DNA of 62,955 nt from JBQCHF01 sp051953655 (GTDB taxonomy: Bacteria > Actinomycetota > Actinomycetes > Motilibacterales > Motilibacteraceae): positions 1 through 62,955 of the forward strand of contig JBQCIO010000082.1 in assembly GCA_051953655.1 (NCBI GenBank), in the 5' to 3' direction. Below the pieces are notes generated by a model, which was not told where the DNA came from, searched no databases, and worked only from the letters and a program-made list of their open reading frames with translations. Below, piece by piece: positions 16,526 to 24,560 of this stretch (position 1 is the stretch's first letter; the number at the start of each line of letters is the position of its first letter). The position numbers and the translations under genes are program-made.

Positions 16526-17125
16526 TCAGCCCTGCCGCTGGGCCGCGGCGGTGATCCGCTGGGCGATCCACTGGCGGACACCGGCGTCGGTGCTGCTCCA
16601 GCTCACCCCGACGGTGCTCAGCAGCGGGTGCTCGTCCTGGCCCAGCCGGCGCACGGTCGCCGCGGCCGTGCCGCTGGGCAGGTGGCAGAGCAGGGTGGAG
16701 CCGACCCGGAGCCGCGCGGCGGCCTCCAGGCGCAGGGCCGCGCCGCTGGCCGAGAGGTTGACCAGGTGAGCCGCCCACCTGACCTGCTCGACCGTGAGGT
16801 GCACCTTCTCGTGCAGTCCGACGCGGCGTGACGTGCGCGTGGTCGAGCGGTGCATCCAGGCCGGGACGGCCACCCGGAACAGCCCGGCGGGGGCAGGCAG
16901 GACGGTGGTCTCCCAGTCCCCGCTGGTCCCGGTGCACACCACGGTGGCCCCGGGACCGGGCAGGTCGCACTGCAGGCTCAGGAAGGGGGTCAGGTCGAGG
17001 TGCCGGAGGGTCCGCTCGACCACGGTGAAGGCGTCAGGCCGGTCCTGTCCCGGCAGGCGCACCGCCAGCATGCGCCCGATCTCGTCGCGCTCGCGACCCC
17101 TGCTCGGATGCGCGGACGCTTGCAT
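16526..17125 (-). CDS. PilZ-domain protein (probable c-di-GMP receptor)
   Basis: From Met 17125 the protein is 199 residues. The C-terminal half has the PilZ c-di-GMP signature: Arg-rich switch RTSRR followed by HLVNLSASGAALRL (the N/DxSxxG motif). The N-terminal half (about 90 residues) resembles a YcgR-like N-domain with beta strands (FLSLQCDLPG, ATVVCTGTSGDWETTV). Both c-di-GMP contact motifs are intact, so binding is likely; the effector output is unknown. The start is uncertain: an in-frame ATG at 17071 is the alternative, and neither has a strong ribosome binding site. It is divergent from the acyl-CoA ligase gene at 17244. Confidence 0.8.
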   Translation of the reverse strand: MQASAHPSRGRERDEIGRMLAVRLPGQDRPDAFTVVERTLRHLDLTPFLSLQCDLPGPGATVVCTGTSGDWETTVLPAPAGLFRVAVPAWMHRSTTRTSRRVGLHEKVHLTVEQVRWAAHLVNLSASGAALRLEAAARLRVGSTLLCHLPSGTAAATVRRLGQDEHPLLSTVGVSWSSTDAGVRQWIAQRITAAAQRQG

Positions 17126-17243
17126 CGATGCGAGCACAGATTCCCCATCGGCATCCCCTCCGGGACCTTGAGCCCGTTCAGGCCGGGGCCGACGTGCGCC
17201 AGCCCTCTGGTGGGCCGACAGCGTCCAGTGGCACGATCCGCGG

Positions 17244-18770
17244 ATGACCGACCCCCGCTCCAGCACCGTCGACGACGTCCTGCGGCGCAGCGCGCAGCGG
17301 CACCCGGACCGCCCGGCCCTGGTGTTCGCCGAACGGTCCTGGACCTACCGCGAGCTCGACGATGCCGTCACCCGGGCGGCCGGCCACCTGCTCTCGCTCG
17401 GCCTGGCCAAGGGCGACCGGGTCGCGACCGTGGGCGCCAACTCCGACGCCTACCTGCTGGCCTACCTCGGCTGCGCCCGTGCCGGGCTGGTGCACGTGCC
17501 GGTCAACTACGCGCTCACCGGCGGCGAGCTGTCCTACATCCTGCGCCAGTCCGGGGCGCGGCTCGCGCTGGTGGACGAACCGCTGCGCGAGGGCGTGGAG
17601 AAGGTCCGGCCCGACACGGCCGTGGAGCAGGTGCTCGTCCTGCACGGCACGGACGACGCCGTGCTGCACCGGTGGCGCAGCGGCGAGGTGCCGGCGCTGG
17701 AGGTCGAGGTGGCCGACACCGACCTGGTCCAGCTGCTCTACACCTCGGGCACGACCTCGCTGCCCAAGGGCGCGATGATGACCCACCGCGCGCTCGTGCA
17801 CGAGTACGTCTCCTGCCTGCTGGCGCTGGACATCGCGGCCGACGACACCCCGCTGCACTGCATGCCGCTCTACCACTCGGCCGGCATGCACGTCTTCCTG
17901 CTCCCGTCGCTGGCGGTCGGCGCCACCAACCACCTCATGCCGCGGCCGGACGTCCCCGAGGTGCTGCGGCGGATCGCCGCGGACCGCATCGGCTCGCTCT
18001 TCCTGGCACCCACGGTCTGGGTGCCGCTGGCCAACCACCCGGATCTCGGGACGGCCGACTTGTCCTCCCTGCGCAAGGCCTACTACGGCGCGTCGGTGAT
18101 GCCGGTCCCGGTGCTGCAGCGGTTGCAGGAGCGGTTGCCCGGGCTGGGTTTCTACAACTGCTTCGGGCAGTCGGAGATCGGCCCGCTGGCCAGCGTGCTG
18201 CGGCCCGAGGAGCACGAGCAGCGTCCCGAGTCGTGCGGGCGCCCGGTCGTGTTCGTGCAGGTGCGCGTCGTCGACGGGTCCGGCGCCGACGTCGGCCCGG
18301 ACGAGTCCGGCGAGCTGCTCTACCGGTCCCCGCAGCTGTGCACCGGCTACTGGGACAACCCGGAGGCCACCGCCGAGGCCTTCCGCGACGGCTGGTTCCA
18401 CTCCGGGGACCTGGTGAAGCGCGACGCCGAGGGCTACCTCACCGTCGTCGACCGGATCAAGGACGTCATCAACACCGGCGGCGTGCTGGTGGCCTCCCGC
18501 GAGGTCGAGGACGCCCTCTACACGCACCCGGGCGTCGCCGAGGTCGCCGTGGTGGCCACCCCGGACGAGCGTTGGATCGAGGCGGTGACCGCCGTCGTCG
18601 TGCGCCGGCCGGGCAGCGAGGTGAGCGCCGAGGAGCTGGTGGCCCACGCCCGGCAGACCCTGGCCCCGTTCAAGCTGCCCAAGCGCGTGCACTTCGTCGA
18701 CGAGCTGCCCCGCAACCAGAGCGGCAAGCTGCTCAAGCGGGTGCTGCGGGACGAGATCTCCGCGGGGTGA
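17244..18770 (+). CDS. Class I adenylate-forming acyl-CoA synthetase (FadD-like)
   Basis: This 508-residue ANL-superfamily enzyme has the P-loop LLYTSGTTSLPKGAMMTH, the A5 motif FYNCFGQSEIGP (Gln instead of the common Thr in the T/S-E core), the SGDL motif in WFHSGDLVKRD, DRIKDVINTGG and the catalytic C-terminal Lys in RNQSGKLLKR. It should activate a carboxylic acid to its acyl-CoA with ATP. In this context it may feed the beta-oxidation-type operon that starts at 20603. It begins with ATG at 17244, is divergent from the PilZ gene, and is followed by a strong hairpin, so it appears to be monocistronic. The chain length or aromatic preference cannot be read from the sequence. Confidence 0.9.
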   Translation: MTDPRSSTVDDVLRRSAQRHPDRPALVFAERSWTYRELDDAVTRAAGHLLSLGLAKGDRVATVGANSDAYLLAYLGCARAGLVHVPVNYALTGGELSYILRQSGARLALVDEPLREGVEKVRPDTAVEQVLVLHGTDDAVLHRWRSGEVPALEVEVADTDLVQLLYTSGTTSLPKGAMMTHRALVHEYVSCLLALDIAADDTPLHCMPLYHSAGMHVFLLPSLAVGATNHLMPRPDVPEVLRRIAADRIGSLFLAPTVWVPLANHPDLGTADLSSLRKAYYGASVMPVPVLQRLQERLPGLGFYNCFGQSEIGPLASVLRPEEHEQRPESCGRPVVFVQVRVVDGSGADVGPDESGELLYRSPQLCTGYWDNPEATAEAFRDGWFHSGDLVKRDAEGYLTVVDRIKDVINTGGVLVASREVEDALYTHPGVAEVAVVATPDERWIEAVTAVVVRRPGSEVSAEELVAHARQTLAPFKLPKRVHFVDELPRNQSGKLLKRVLRDEISAG

Positions 18771-18793
18771 ACCCTGCGGTCTCGCCGTTGCCT

Positions 18794-18829
18794 CCGAAGG
18801 ATCGGCACCCATAGGTGTCGATCCTTCGG
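18794..18829 (+). terminator. Rho-independent-like terminator hairpin
   Basis: A 16-bp stem (CCGAAGGATCGGCACC at 18794-18809 against 18814-18829) with a 4-nt CATA loop and one G-U pair lies 23 nt after the acyl-CoA synthetase stop. It has no T tract. Confidence 0.8.
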
Positions 18830-19017
18830 ACGTAGAGCCGGTGGAATCCAGCGCCGTCGACCGTGCGCGGTCGCGCCGCACCGCGAGGTGACCGCTGACC
18901 CCGATCGGTCGATCGCCCTTTTTGCCCGGTCTTGGGTGGTTGGTTCGGTGCCGGTTGCCGGGCAGCCCTTACGGTCGTCGACGGCCCTCCTCGCCGTCCC
19001 GACACCCGGAGGACGCA

Positions 19018-19767
19018 GTGCGTTCCACCCTCGCCCGACCCTTGCTCGCCGCGCTGGCGGCGCCGCTGGTGCTCGCCGCGCTGGCCACGGCCCCCGCCGC
19101 GGCCGCCGAGCCCGCGCGCGCCACCCGTGCTGCTGGCGGCGCCGGCAGCCACGGCGCGGTGGCCGACCCGCGCGACAACGTGCCGGTGCCCCGGGCCGTG
19201 GACGCCGCCTGCACCGGAGCCACCGGCTGGCGCAGCGCGGCCTGCACCCGCTCGGTCGTCGCCGCGATCGATGCGGGCCGCGCACGGGAGCACCTGCGCC
19301 GCCTGACGCTGCCGGCCGGGTGGAGCGCCATGAGCCCGCGCCACCAGCTGCTGTGGCTGGTGAACGACGAGCGGACCGCGCGCGGCCTCGCCCCGGTCCT
19401 GGGCCTGAGCACCACGCTGAGCCAGGTCGCCTCCTACGGCGCCTCGCACGACGTCGACCCGCAGGTGCCCGGCCGCACGCTCGACGGCCACGCGCTGTGG
19501 GCCTGGGGGAGCAACTGGGCGGTCAGCACCGGCGGCCCGCTGCTGGCCGACTTCCTGTGGATGTACGACGACGGGCTGGCCTCGGACAACCTCGACTGCT
19601 CGGTCGCCACCCCGCAGGGCTGCTGGGGCCACCGGCACGTGCTGCTGTCCTTCCCGCGCCCGGCCCGGGGCACCGTGCTGCTGCTCGGTGCCTCGCAGTG
19701 GCACACCCGCTGGCAGGGGCAGGTCGTCGAGTCCGACGCCGTCGTCATCGCCGAGCGCGCGGCCTGA
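19018..19767 (+). CDS. Secreted CAP/SCP-like domain protein
   Basis: This 249-residue protein has a clear signal peptide (LARPLLAALAAPLVLAALA, cleavage near AAAAEPA). The mature part has LLWLVNDERTARGLAPV, SQVASYGASHD and a C-terminal block with FLWMYDDG, CWGHRHVLLS and VLLLGASQW, consistent with a divergent CAP (SCP/PR-1) superfamily domain: the N-terminal helix with NxER and the later GHR..L block are recognisable. Cys residues probably form disulfides. Secreted CAP proteins in bacteria have varied or unknown roles. The GTG start at 19018 follows GGAGGAC. It converges on the TetR gene with only 26 nt between stops. Confidence 0.75.
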   Translation: MRSTLARPLLAALAAPLVLAALATAPAAAAEPARATRAAGGAGSHGAVADPRDNVPVPRAVDAACTGATGWRSAACTRSVVAAIDAGRAREHLRRLTLPAGWSAMSPRHQLLWLVNDERTARGLAPVLGLSTTLSQVASYGASHDVDPQVPGRTLDGHALWAWGSNWAVSTGGPLLADFLWMYDDGLASDNLDCSVATPQGCWGHRHVLLSFPRPARGTVLLLGASQWHTRWQGQVVESDAVVIAERAA

Positions 19768-19793
19768 GCCTCCGCCCAGGCCGCTCAGTCCGC

Positions 19794-20435
19794 TCAGTCC
19801 GCTCCGACGATGCGCAGCGCCAGCTGGCAGTAGTGCTCGGCGACGTCCTCGGGCGTCCACTCGCCCTCGTCGCGGTACCAGCGCGCGGCGTCGACGCCGA
19901 GGGACAGCAGCGCCAGGGTGGTCATCCGCGGGTTGGTCGTGGTGAACGCGCCCTCGGTCACGCCGCGCTCCACCACGTGACGGACCTCGGTGTCGATCTG
20001 CCGCCGGATGGCCGAGATCTCCCGCCGGTGCTCGGGGGAGAGGGCCGAGAGCTCGTAGTTCACGATGCGGGCGCTGGTGTGGTTGCGGGCGTGGTGGGCG
20101 GTGAAGGCCCGAACCACCGCCAGCAGCTGCTCCACCGGGTCCGTCGACGTCGCCGCGGCGTCGCGCACGAGCGCGAGGGTGCGCAGGTGGCCCTCGCGGG
20201 AGATGAGGTGGAGGAGGTCCTCCTTGGACCGGTGGTGCACGTAGAGGGCGGCCGGGCTCACGCCCGCGGCGGCCGCGATGTCGCGGGTGGTGGTGCCGTG
20301 GAAGCCCTTGGCCGCGAAGGCCTCCACCGCCGCGGCCACCAGCCGCTCCCGCGCGTCGCCCCGGGGCTCGGCGGCCTCCCCGGCGGTCGCCGCGGGCGCC
20401 GGGCCGCCACGGGGCTCGGGACGGGGCTGGGCCAT
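19794..20435 (-). CDS. TetR-family repressor of the adjacent acyl-CoA operon
   Basis: This is a 213-residue TetR regulator. The helix-turn-helix runs GFHGTTTRDIAAAAGVSPAA followed by LYVHHRSKEDLL, after a 25-residue Pro/Ala-rich lead. The C-terminal ligand domain has HARNHTSARIVNYELSAL, the pattern of TetR proteins that sense acyl-CoAs in actinobacteria (KstR2-type). It is divergent from the thiolase gene, and the palindrome TAAGC-N4-GCTTA in the intergenic region is a good candidate operator, so it probably represses both itself and the 20603-29260 operon until an acyl-CoA intermediate binds. Confidence 0.9.
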   Translation of the reverse strand: MAQPRPEPRGGPAPAATAGEAAEPRGDARERLVAAAVEAFAAKGFHGTTTRDIAAAAGVSPAALYVHHRSKEDLLHLISREGHLRTLALVRDAAATSTDPVEQLLAVVRAFTAHHARNHTSARIVNYELSALSPEHRREISAIRRQIDTEVRHVVERGVTEGAFTTTNPRMTTLALLSLGVDAARWYRDEGEWTPEDVAEHYCQLALRIVGAD

Positions 20436-20528
20436 GGGGGAGACCTTCCGCTCGGGTGTCTCGCGGGTGCCGGCCGGGGTGTTGACGGCACCGGCGGACG
20501 TGGGCGAGGCTAGGCGTCACGTCGCCGG

Positions 20529-20542
20529 TAAGCAAGCGCTTA
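20529..20542. promoter_or_regulatory. Candidate TetR operator
   Basis: The inverted repeat TAAGC-AAGC-GCTTA lies between the divergent TetR gene and the thiolase gene, 61 nt upstream of the thiolase ATG. The AT-rich arms stand out from the very GC-rich surroundings, and the sequence resembles operators of acyl-CoA-responsive TetR repressors. Confidence 0.7.
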
Positions 20543-20602
20543 GTCAGTGCGCTGCCGGCCGCCGCTGGACGCTCCAGCCGCTCACAGGACAGAGAGGTCC
20601 CG

Positions 20603-21820
20603 ATGCCCGAAGCAGTCATCGTCGCCACCGCCCGCTCGCCGATCGGCCGGGCCGGCAAGGGGTCGCTCAGGGACATGCGCCCGGACGACCTGTCCGTGCA
20701 GATGGTGCGCGCGCTGCTGGACCAGGTGCCCGCGCTCGACCCGCGCCAGATCGACGACCTGATGATGGGCTGCGGGCAGCCCGGCGGTGAGTCCGGCTTC
20801 AACATCGCCCGCGTCGTGGCGGTGCTCGCCGGCATGGACCACCTGCCCGGCACCACCGTGAACCGCTACTGCTCCTCCAGCCTGCAGACCACCCGCATGG
20901 CCATGCACGCCATCAAGGCCGGCGAGGGCGACGTCTTCATCTCCGCGGGCGTGGAGACGGTCAGCCGCTTCGCCAACGGCAGCTCGGACGGCTGGCCGGA
21001 CAGCCGGAACCCGGTGTTCGACGAGGCGCGCGAGCGCACCGAGAAGTTCGCCGGGGGCGGCCAGACCTGGGTCGACCCGCGGGCGCTCGGCACCCTCCCG
21101 GACGCCTACATCGCGATGGGCCAGACCGCCGAGAACGTCGCGCAGTTCAAGGGCATCACCCGCGCCGAGCAGGACGAGTTCGGCGTGCGCAGCCAGAACC
21201 TGGCCGAGAAGGCCATCGCCGACGGCTTCTGGGCCAAGGACATCACGCCGGTCAGGCTGCCGGACGGCTCGGTCGTCTCGAAGGACGACGGTCCCCGCGC
21301 GGGGGTCACCCTGGAGGCGGTCTCCCAGCTGCAGCCGGTGTTCCGTCCCGACGGCACGGTCACGGCCGGCAACTGCTGCCCGCTCAACGACGGCGCCGCC
21401 GCGGTGCTCGTCATGAGCGACACCAAGGCCCGCGAGCTCGGCCTCACCCCGCTCGCGCGCATCGTCTCCACCGGCGTCACCGGTCTCTCGCCGGAGATCA
21501 TGGGCCTCGGCCCGGTCGAGGCGAGCAAGCAGGCCCTGGCCCGTGCCGGCATGACCATCGACGACATCGACCTCGTCGAGATCAACGAGGCCTTCGCCGC
21601 GCAGGTCATCCCCAGCGCCCGCGAGCTCGGCGTCCCGATGGACAAGCTCAACATCAACGGCGGCGCCATCGCCGTGGGCCACCCGTTCGGCATGACCGGC
21701 GCCCGCATCACCTCCACGCTCATCAACAGCCTGCAGTGGCACGACAAGCAGTTCGGGCTGGAGACGATGTGCGTCGGTGGCGGGCAGGGCATGGCGATGG
21801 TGCTGGAGCGGCTGTCGTGA
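20603..21820 (+). CDS. Acetyl-CoA acyltransferase (thiolase)
   Basis: This 405-residue thiolase has all catalytic residues: nucleophile C90 in VNRYCSSSLQT, H360 in GHPFGMTGAR and C390 in CVGGGQGMAM. It should perform thiolytic cleavage of a 3-ketoacyl-CoA, the last step of beta-oxidation; the reverse direction is possible but less likely in this catabolic operon. It is the first gene of the TetR-controlled operon, with GAGAGG upstream of ATG 20603, and its stop overlaps the SDR start (GTGA). Confidence 0.95.
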   Translation: MPEAVIVATARSPIGRAGKGSLRDMRPDDLSVQMVRALLDQVPALDPRQIDDLMMGCGQPGGESGFNIARVVAVLAGMDHLPGTTVNRYCSSSLQTTRMAMHAIKAGEGDVFISAGVETVSRFANGSSDGWPDSRNPVFDEARERTEKFAGGGQTWVDPRALGTLPDAYIAMGQTAENVAQFKGITRAEQDEFGVRSQNLAEKAIADGFWAKDITPVRLPDGSVVSKDDGPRAGVTLEAVSQLQPVFRPDGTVTAGNCCPLNDGAAAVLVMSDTKARELGLTPLARIVSTGVTGLSPEIMGLGPVEASKQALARAGMTIDDIDLVEINEAFAAQVIPSARELGVPMDKLNINGGAIAVGHPFGMTGARITSTLINSLQWHDKQFGLETMCVGGGQGMAMVLERLS

Positions 21821-22584
21821 CGTCGTCCGCGGGGAACCGCTTCGAGGGCAAGACCGCGATCGTCACCGGCGCCAGCCGGGGCATCGGCCTGGCCATCGCC
21901 CAGCGGCTGGTCGACGAGGGCGCCCGCGTGGTCATCACCGCGCGCAAGCAGGAGGCGCTCGACGAGGCCGTGCAGGCGCTCGGCGGCCCGGAGCGGGCGA
22001 TCGCGGTGGCCGGCAAGGCCGACGACCCCGCGCACCAGGCCGAGACGGTCGCCCGTGCGCTGGACGCCTTCGGCAGCCTGGACCTGCTGGTCAACAACAC
22101 CGGCATCAACCCGGCGTACGGGCCGATGATCGAGCTCGACCTCGACGCCGCCCGCAAGATCGTCGAGGTCAACTGCCTGGCGGCGCTGGCCTGGCTGCAG
22201 CAGGCGCACAAGGCGTGGATGGGCGAGCACGGCGGCGCCGTCGTCAACGTCGCCTCGGTGGCCGGGCTGCGACCGGCCCCGGGGATCGGGTTCTACGGCG
22301 CCAGCAAGGCGATGCTCATCCACCTCACCCAGGAGCTCGCGGTCGAGCTCGGACCGTCGATCCGGGTAAACGCCGTGGCACCGGCCGTGGTGAAGACCAA
22401 GTTCGCCACCGCCCTCTACGAGGGCCGCGAGGAGCAGGTCTCCGCGGCCTACCCGCTCAAGCGGCTCGGCGTGCCGGAGGACGTCGGCGCCGCCGTCGCC
22501 TACCTGCTGTCGGAGGACGCCGCCTGGGTCACCGGCCAGGTCATCACGCTCGACGGCGGCATCACGCTCACCGGCGGCGTGTGA
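21817..22584 (+). CDS. Short-chain dehydrogenase/reductase
   Basis: This 255-residue classical SDR has the cofactor motif TGASRGIG, NNTG in place of NNAG, the catalytic Ser in VNVASVAG, YxxxK as YGASK, and the C-terminal GQVITLDGG. It is an NAD(P)-dependent alcohol/ketone oxidoreductase, plausibly a hydroxyacyl-CoA or ketoacyl-CoA enzyme given the operon. The GTG at 21817 overlaps the thiolase stop (GTGA), which fixes the start; the longer upstream frame would read through the thiolase. A gap of 1 nt separates it from the HAD gene. Confidence 0.92.
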   Translation: MTSSAGNRFEGKTAIVTGASRGIGLAIAQRLVDEGARVVITARKQEALDEAVQALGGPERAIAVAGKADDPAHQAETVARALDAFGSLDLLVNNTGINPAYGPMIELDLDAARKIVEVNCLAALAWLQQAHKAWMGEHGGAVVNVASVAGLRPAPGIGFYGASKAMLIHLTQELAVELGPSIRVNAVAPAVVKTKFATALYEGREEQVSAAYPLKRLGVPEDVGAAVAYLLSEDAAWVTGQVITLDGGITLTGGV

Positions 22585-22585
22585 C

Positions 22586-23278
22586 GTGACGAGCGGGGTC
22601 GGTGCCGGCGACAGTGCCGTCGTAGAGGCGGTCGTCTTCGACTACGGCGGCGTGCTCACCACGCCGGTCCGCGACTCGATCGCGGCCTGGCTCGAGCGCG
22701 ACGGCATCGACCCCGGCTCGTTCTCGCGCACGCTCAAGGCGTGGCTGTCCCGCTCCGCGCCGGAGGGCACGCCGATCCACCGGCTCGAGACCGGCGAGCT
22801 GAGCATCGCCGAGTTCGACGCGCTGCTGGCCGCCGAGCTGGTCCGCGTGGACGGCGGCCCGGTCCCGACCAGCGGGCTGCTCGCCGGGCTCTTCGCGGAC
22901 ATGCGCGTGGACCCGGAGATGCTGGCCCTGGTCGAGGACCTGAAGGCCACCGGCGTGCGCGTGGCGCTGCTGTCCAACAGCTGGGGCAACACCTACCCGC
23001 GCGAACGCATCGAGGCCCTGTTCGACCCGGTGGTGATCTCCGGAGAGGTCGGGCTGCGCAAGCCGAACTCGGAGATCTTCACGCACACGCTGGAGCTGCT
23101 CGGTGTTGCCCCCGAGCGGGCCGCGTTCGTGGACGACGCCGAGCCCAACGTCGAGGGCGCTGCCCGCGTGGGCCTGCGCACCGTGCTGCACACCGACGCG
23201 GAGGGCACCCGCAGGGCGCTCGCCGCCCTCGTCCCCGGGCTCGACCCGGCGGGCGCGCCGACCAGTTCCACCACCTGA
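22586..23278 (+). CDS. HAD-family hydrolase (ACAD10 N-terminal-domain-like)
   Basis: This 230-residue protein has HAD motifs: motif I FDYGGVLTTP, motif II LLSNSWGN, the motif III Lys in GLRKPNSEIF, and motif IV FVDDAEPNVEGA. Motif I has Gly rather than Asp two residues after the nucleophile (DYGGV), which is also the case in the HAD domain of the epoxide-hydrolase/ACAD10 group and suggests weakened or altered phosphatase chemistry. It lies in one operon with a separate APH-type kinase and an ACAD10/11-like dehydrogenase, the two partners fused to such a HAD domain in eukaryotic ACAD10. The start is GTG 22586. Confidence 0.88.
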   Translation: MTSGVGAGDSAVVEAVVFDYGGVLTTPVRDSIAAWLERDGIDPGSFSRTLKAWLSRSAPEGTPIHRLETGELSIAEFDALLAAELVRVDGGPVPTSGLLAGLFADMRVDPEMLALVEDLKATGVRVALLSNSWGNTYPRERIEALFDPVVISGEVGLRKPNSEIFTHTLELLGVAPERAAFVDDAEPNVEGAARVGLRTVLHTDAEGTRRALAALVPGLDPAGAPTSSTT

Positions 23279-23308
23279 CGAGTTCCACCCCTTCTGACAG
23301 GAGAACGC

Positions 23309-24064
23309 ATGACCGAGCAGCGCACCGCCGTCGTCACCGGGGCCGCCCGCGGCATCGGGGCCGCCGTGGCCGAGCGGCTCGCCGCCGACGGCTTCGCCGT
23401 CGCCGTGCTCGACCTGGACGAGAGCGCCTGCCAGGGCACCGTGGAGGCCATCAAGGCGGCCGGCGGCACCGCGATCGGCGTCGGCGTCGACGTCGCCGAC
23501 GAGCAGGCGGTGGAGGCGGCGGTCACCCGGGTGGCCGAGGAGCTCGGCGGCCCGACCGTGCTGGTCAACAACGCCGGGATCACGCGGGACAACCTGCTGT
23601 TCAAGATGACCACCGGCGACTGGGACGCGGTGATGGGCGTGCACCTGCGCGGCTCGTTCCTCATGAGCCGGGCCTGCCAGAAGTACATGACCGACGCGCA
23701 GTGGGGCCGGATCGTCAACCTGTCCAGCACCTCGGCGCTCGGCAACCGGGGGCAGGCCAACTACGCCGCCGCCAAGGCCGGCCTGCAGGGGTTCACCAAG
23801 ACCCTCGCCATCGAGCTGGGCAAGTTCGGCGTCACGGTGAACGCCATCGCCCCGGGCTTCATCGAGACCGAGATGACCGCGGCCACCGCCGAGCGCATCG
23901 GCATCCCGTTCGAGCAGTTCAAGGCCGGGGCCGCCGCGCAGATCCCGGTGAACCGGGTCGGCCAGCCCGAGGACATCGCAGCCACCGTGTCGTTCTTCGC
24001 GCGCGAGGAGGCCGGGTTCGTTTCCGGCCAGGTCATCTACGTGGCCGGCGGGCCCAAGGACTGA
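23309..24064 (+). CDS. FabG-like short-chain dehydrogenase (3-oxoacyl reductase / 3-hydroxyacyl-CoA dehydrogenase)
   Basis: This 251-residue SDR is of the FabG type: TGAARGIG, VLVNNAGITRDNLLFKMT, VNLSST, YAAAKAGLQGFTKTLA, and the tail VSGQVIYVAGG. FabG-like SDRs in catabolic operons commonly oxidise 3-hydroxyacyl-CoA before thiolysis. It begins at ATG 23309 after ACAGGAG. With the MaoC hydratase and thiolase it completes a hydration, oxidation and thiolysis set. Confidence 0.93.
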   Translation: MTEQRTAVVTGAARGIGAAVAERLAADGFAVAVLDLDESACQGTVEAIKAAGGTAIGVGVDVADEQAVEAAVTRVAEELGGPTVLVNNAGITRDNLLFKMTTGDWDAVMGVHLRGSFLMSRACQKYMTDAQWGRIVNLSSTSALGNRGQANYAAAKAGLQGFTKTLAIELGKFGVTVNAIAPGFIETEMTAATAERIGIPFEQFKAGAAAQIPVNRVGQPEDIAATVSFFAREEAGFVSGQVIYVAGGPKD

Positions 24065-24107
24065 GCACGAGCTGCTGACGACTGGCACCGGCGGGAGAGG
24101 AGACGGC

Positions 24108-24560
24108 GTGCGCACGTTCAACGGGCTCGACGAGCTGGAGAAGGCCGTCGGCACGCACCTGGGCTACAGCGACTGGCACGAGGTGACGCAGGAGCAGATC
24201 GACCTGTTCGCCGACGCGACCGGCGACCACCAGTGGATCCACGTGGACCCCGAGCGGGCCAAGAGCGGCCCGTTCGGCAGCACCATCGCTCACGGCTACC
24301 TCACGCTCTCGCTGGTGCCCAAGCTGGTCTGGCAGGTCTACTCGGTCGAGGGCCTGAAGATGGGCGTCAACTACGGCTCGAACAAGGTCCGGTTCCCCTC
24401 CCCGGTGCCGGTCGGCTCGCGGCTGCGCGCCGGGGTGGAGCTGGTCTCGCTCGACCGCGGACCGCAAGGGGCGCAGGCGACCACCCGGGTCACGATCGAG
24501 CGCGAGGGCGGCGACAAGCCGGCCTGCGTGGCCGAGATCCTCTCGGTGCTGGTCGAATGA
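24108..24560 (+). CDS. MaoC-like (R)-enoyl-CoA hydratase
   Basis: This 150-residue single hot-dog protein has the hydratase-2 signature FADATGDHQWIHVDPERA (catalytic Asp/His) and the downstream FGSTIAHGYLTLSL. It should hydrate 2-enoyl-CoA to (R)-3-hydroxyacyl-CoA. The GTG start at 24108 is preceded by GGGAGAGGAG. Its stop overlaps the next start (ATGA). Confidence 0.93.
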   Translation: MRTFNGLDELEKAVGTHLGYSDWHEVTQEQIDLFADATGDHQWIHVDPERAKSGPFGSTIAHGYLTLSLVPKLVWQVYSVEGLKMGVNYGSNKVRFPSPVPVGSRLRAGVELVSLDRGPQGAQATTRVTIEREGGDKPACVAEILSVLVE

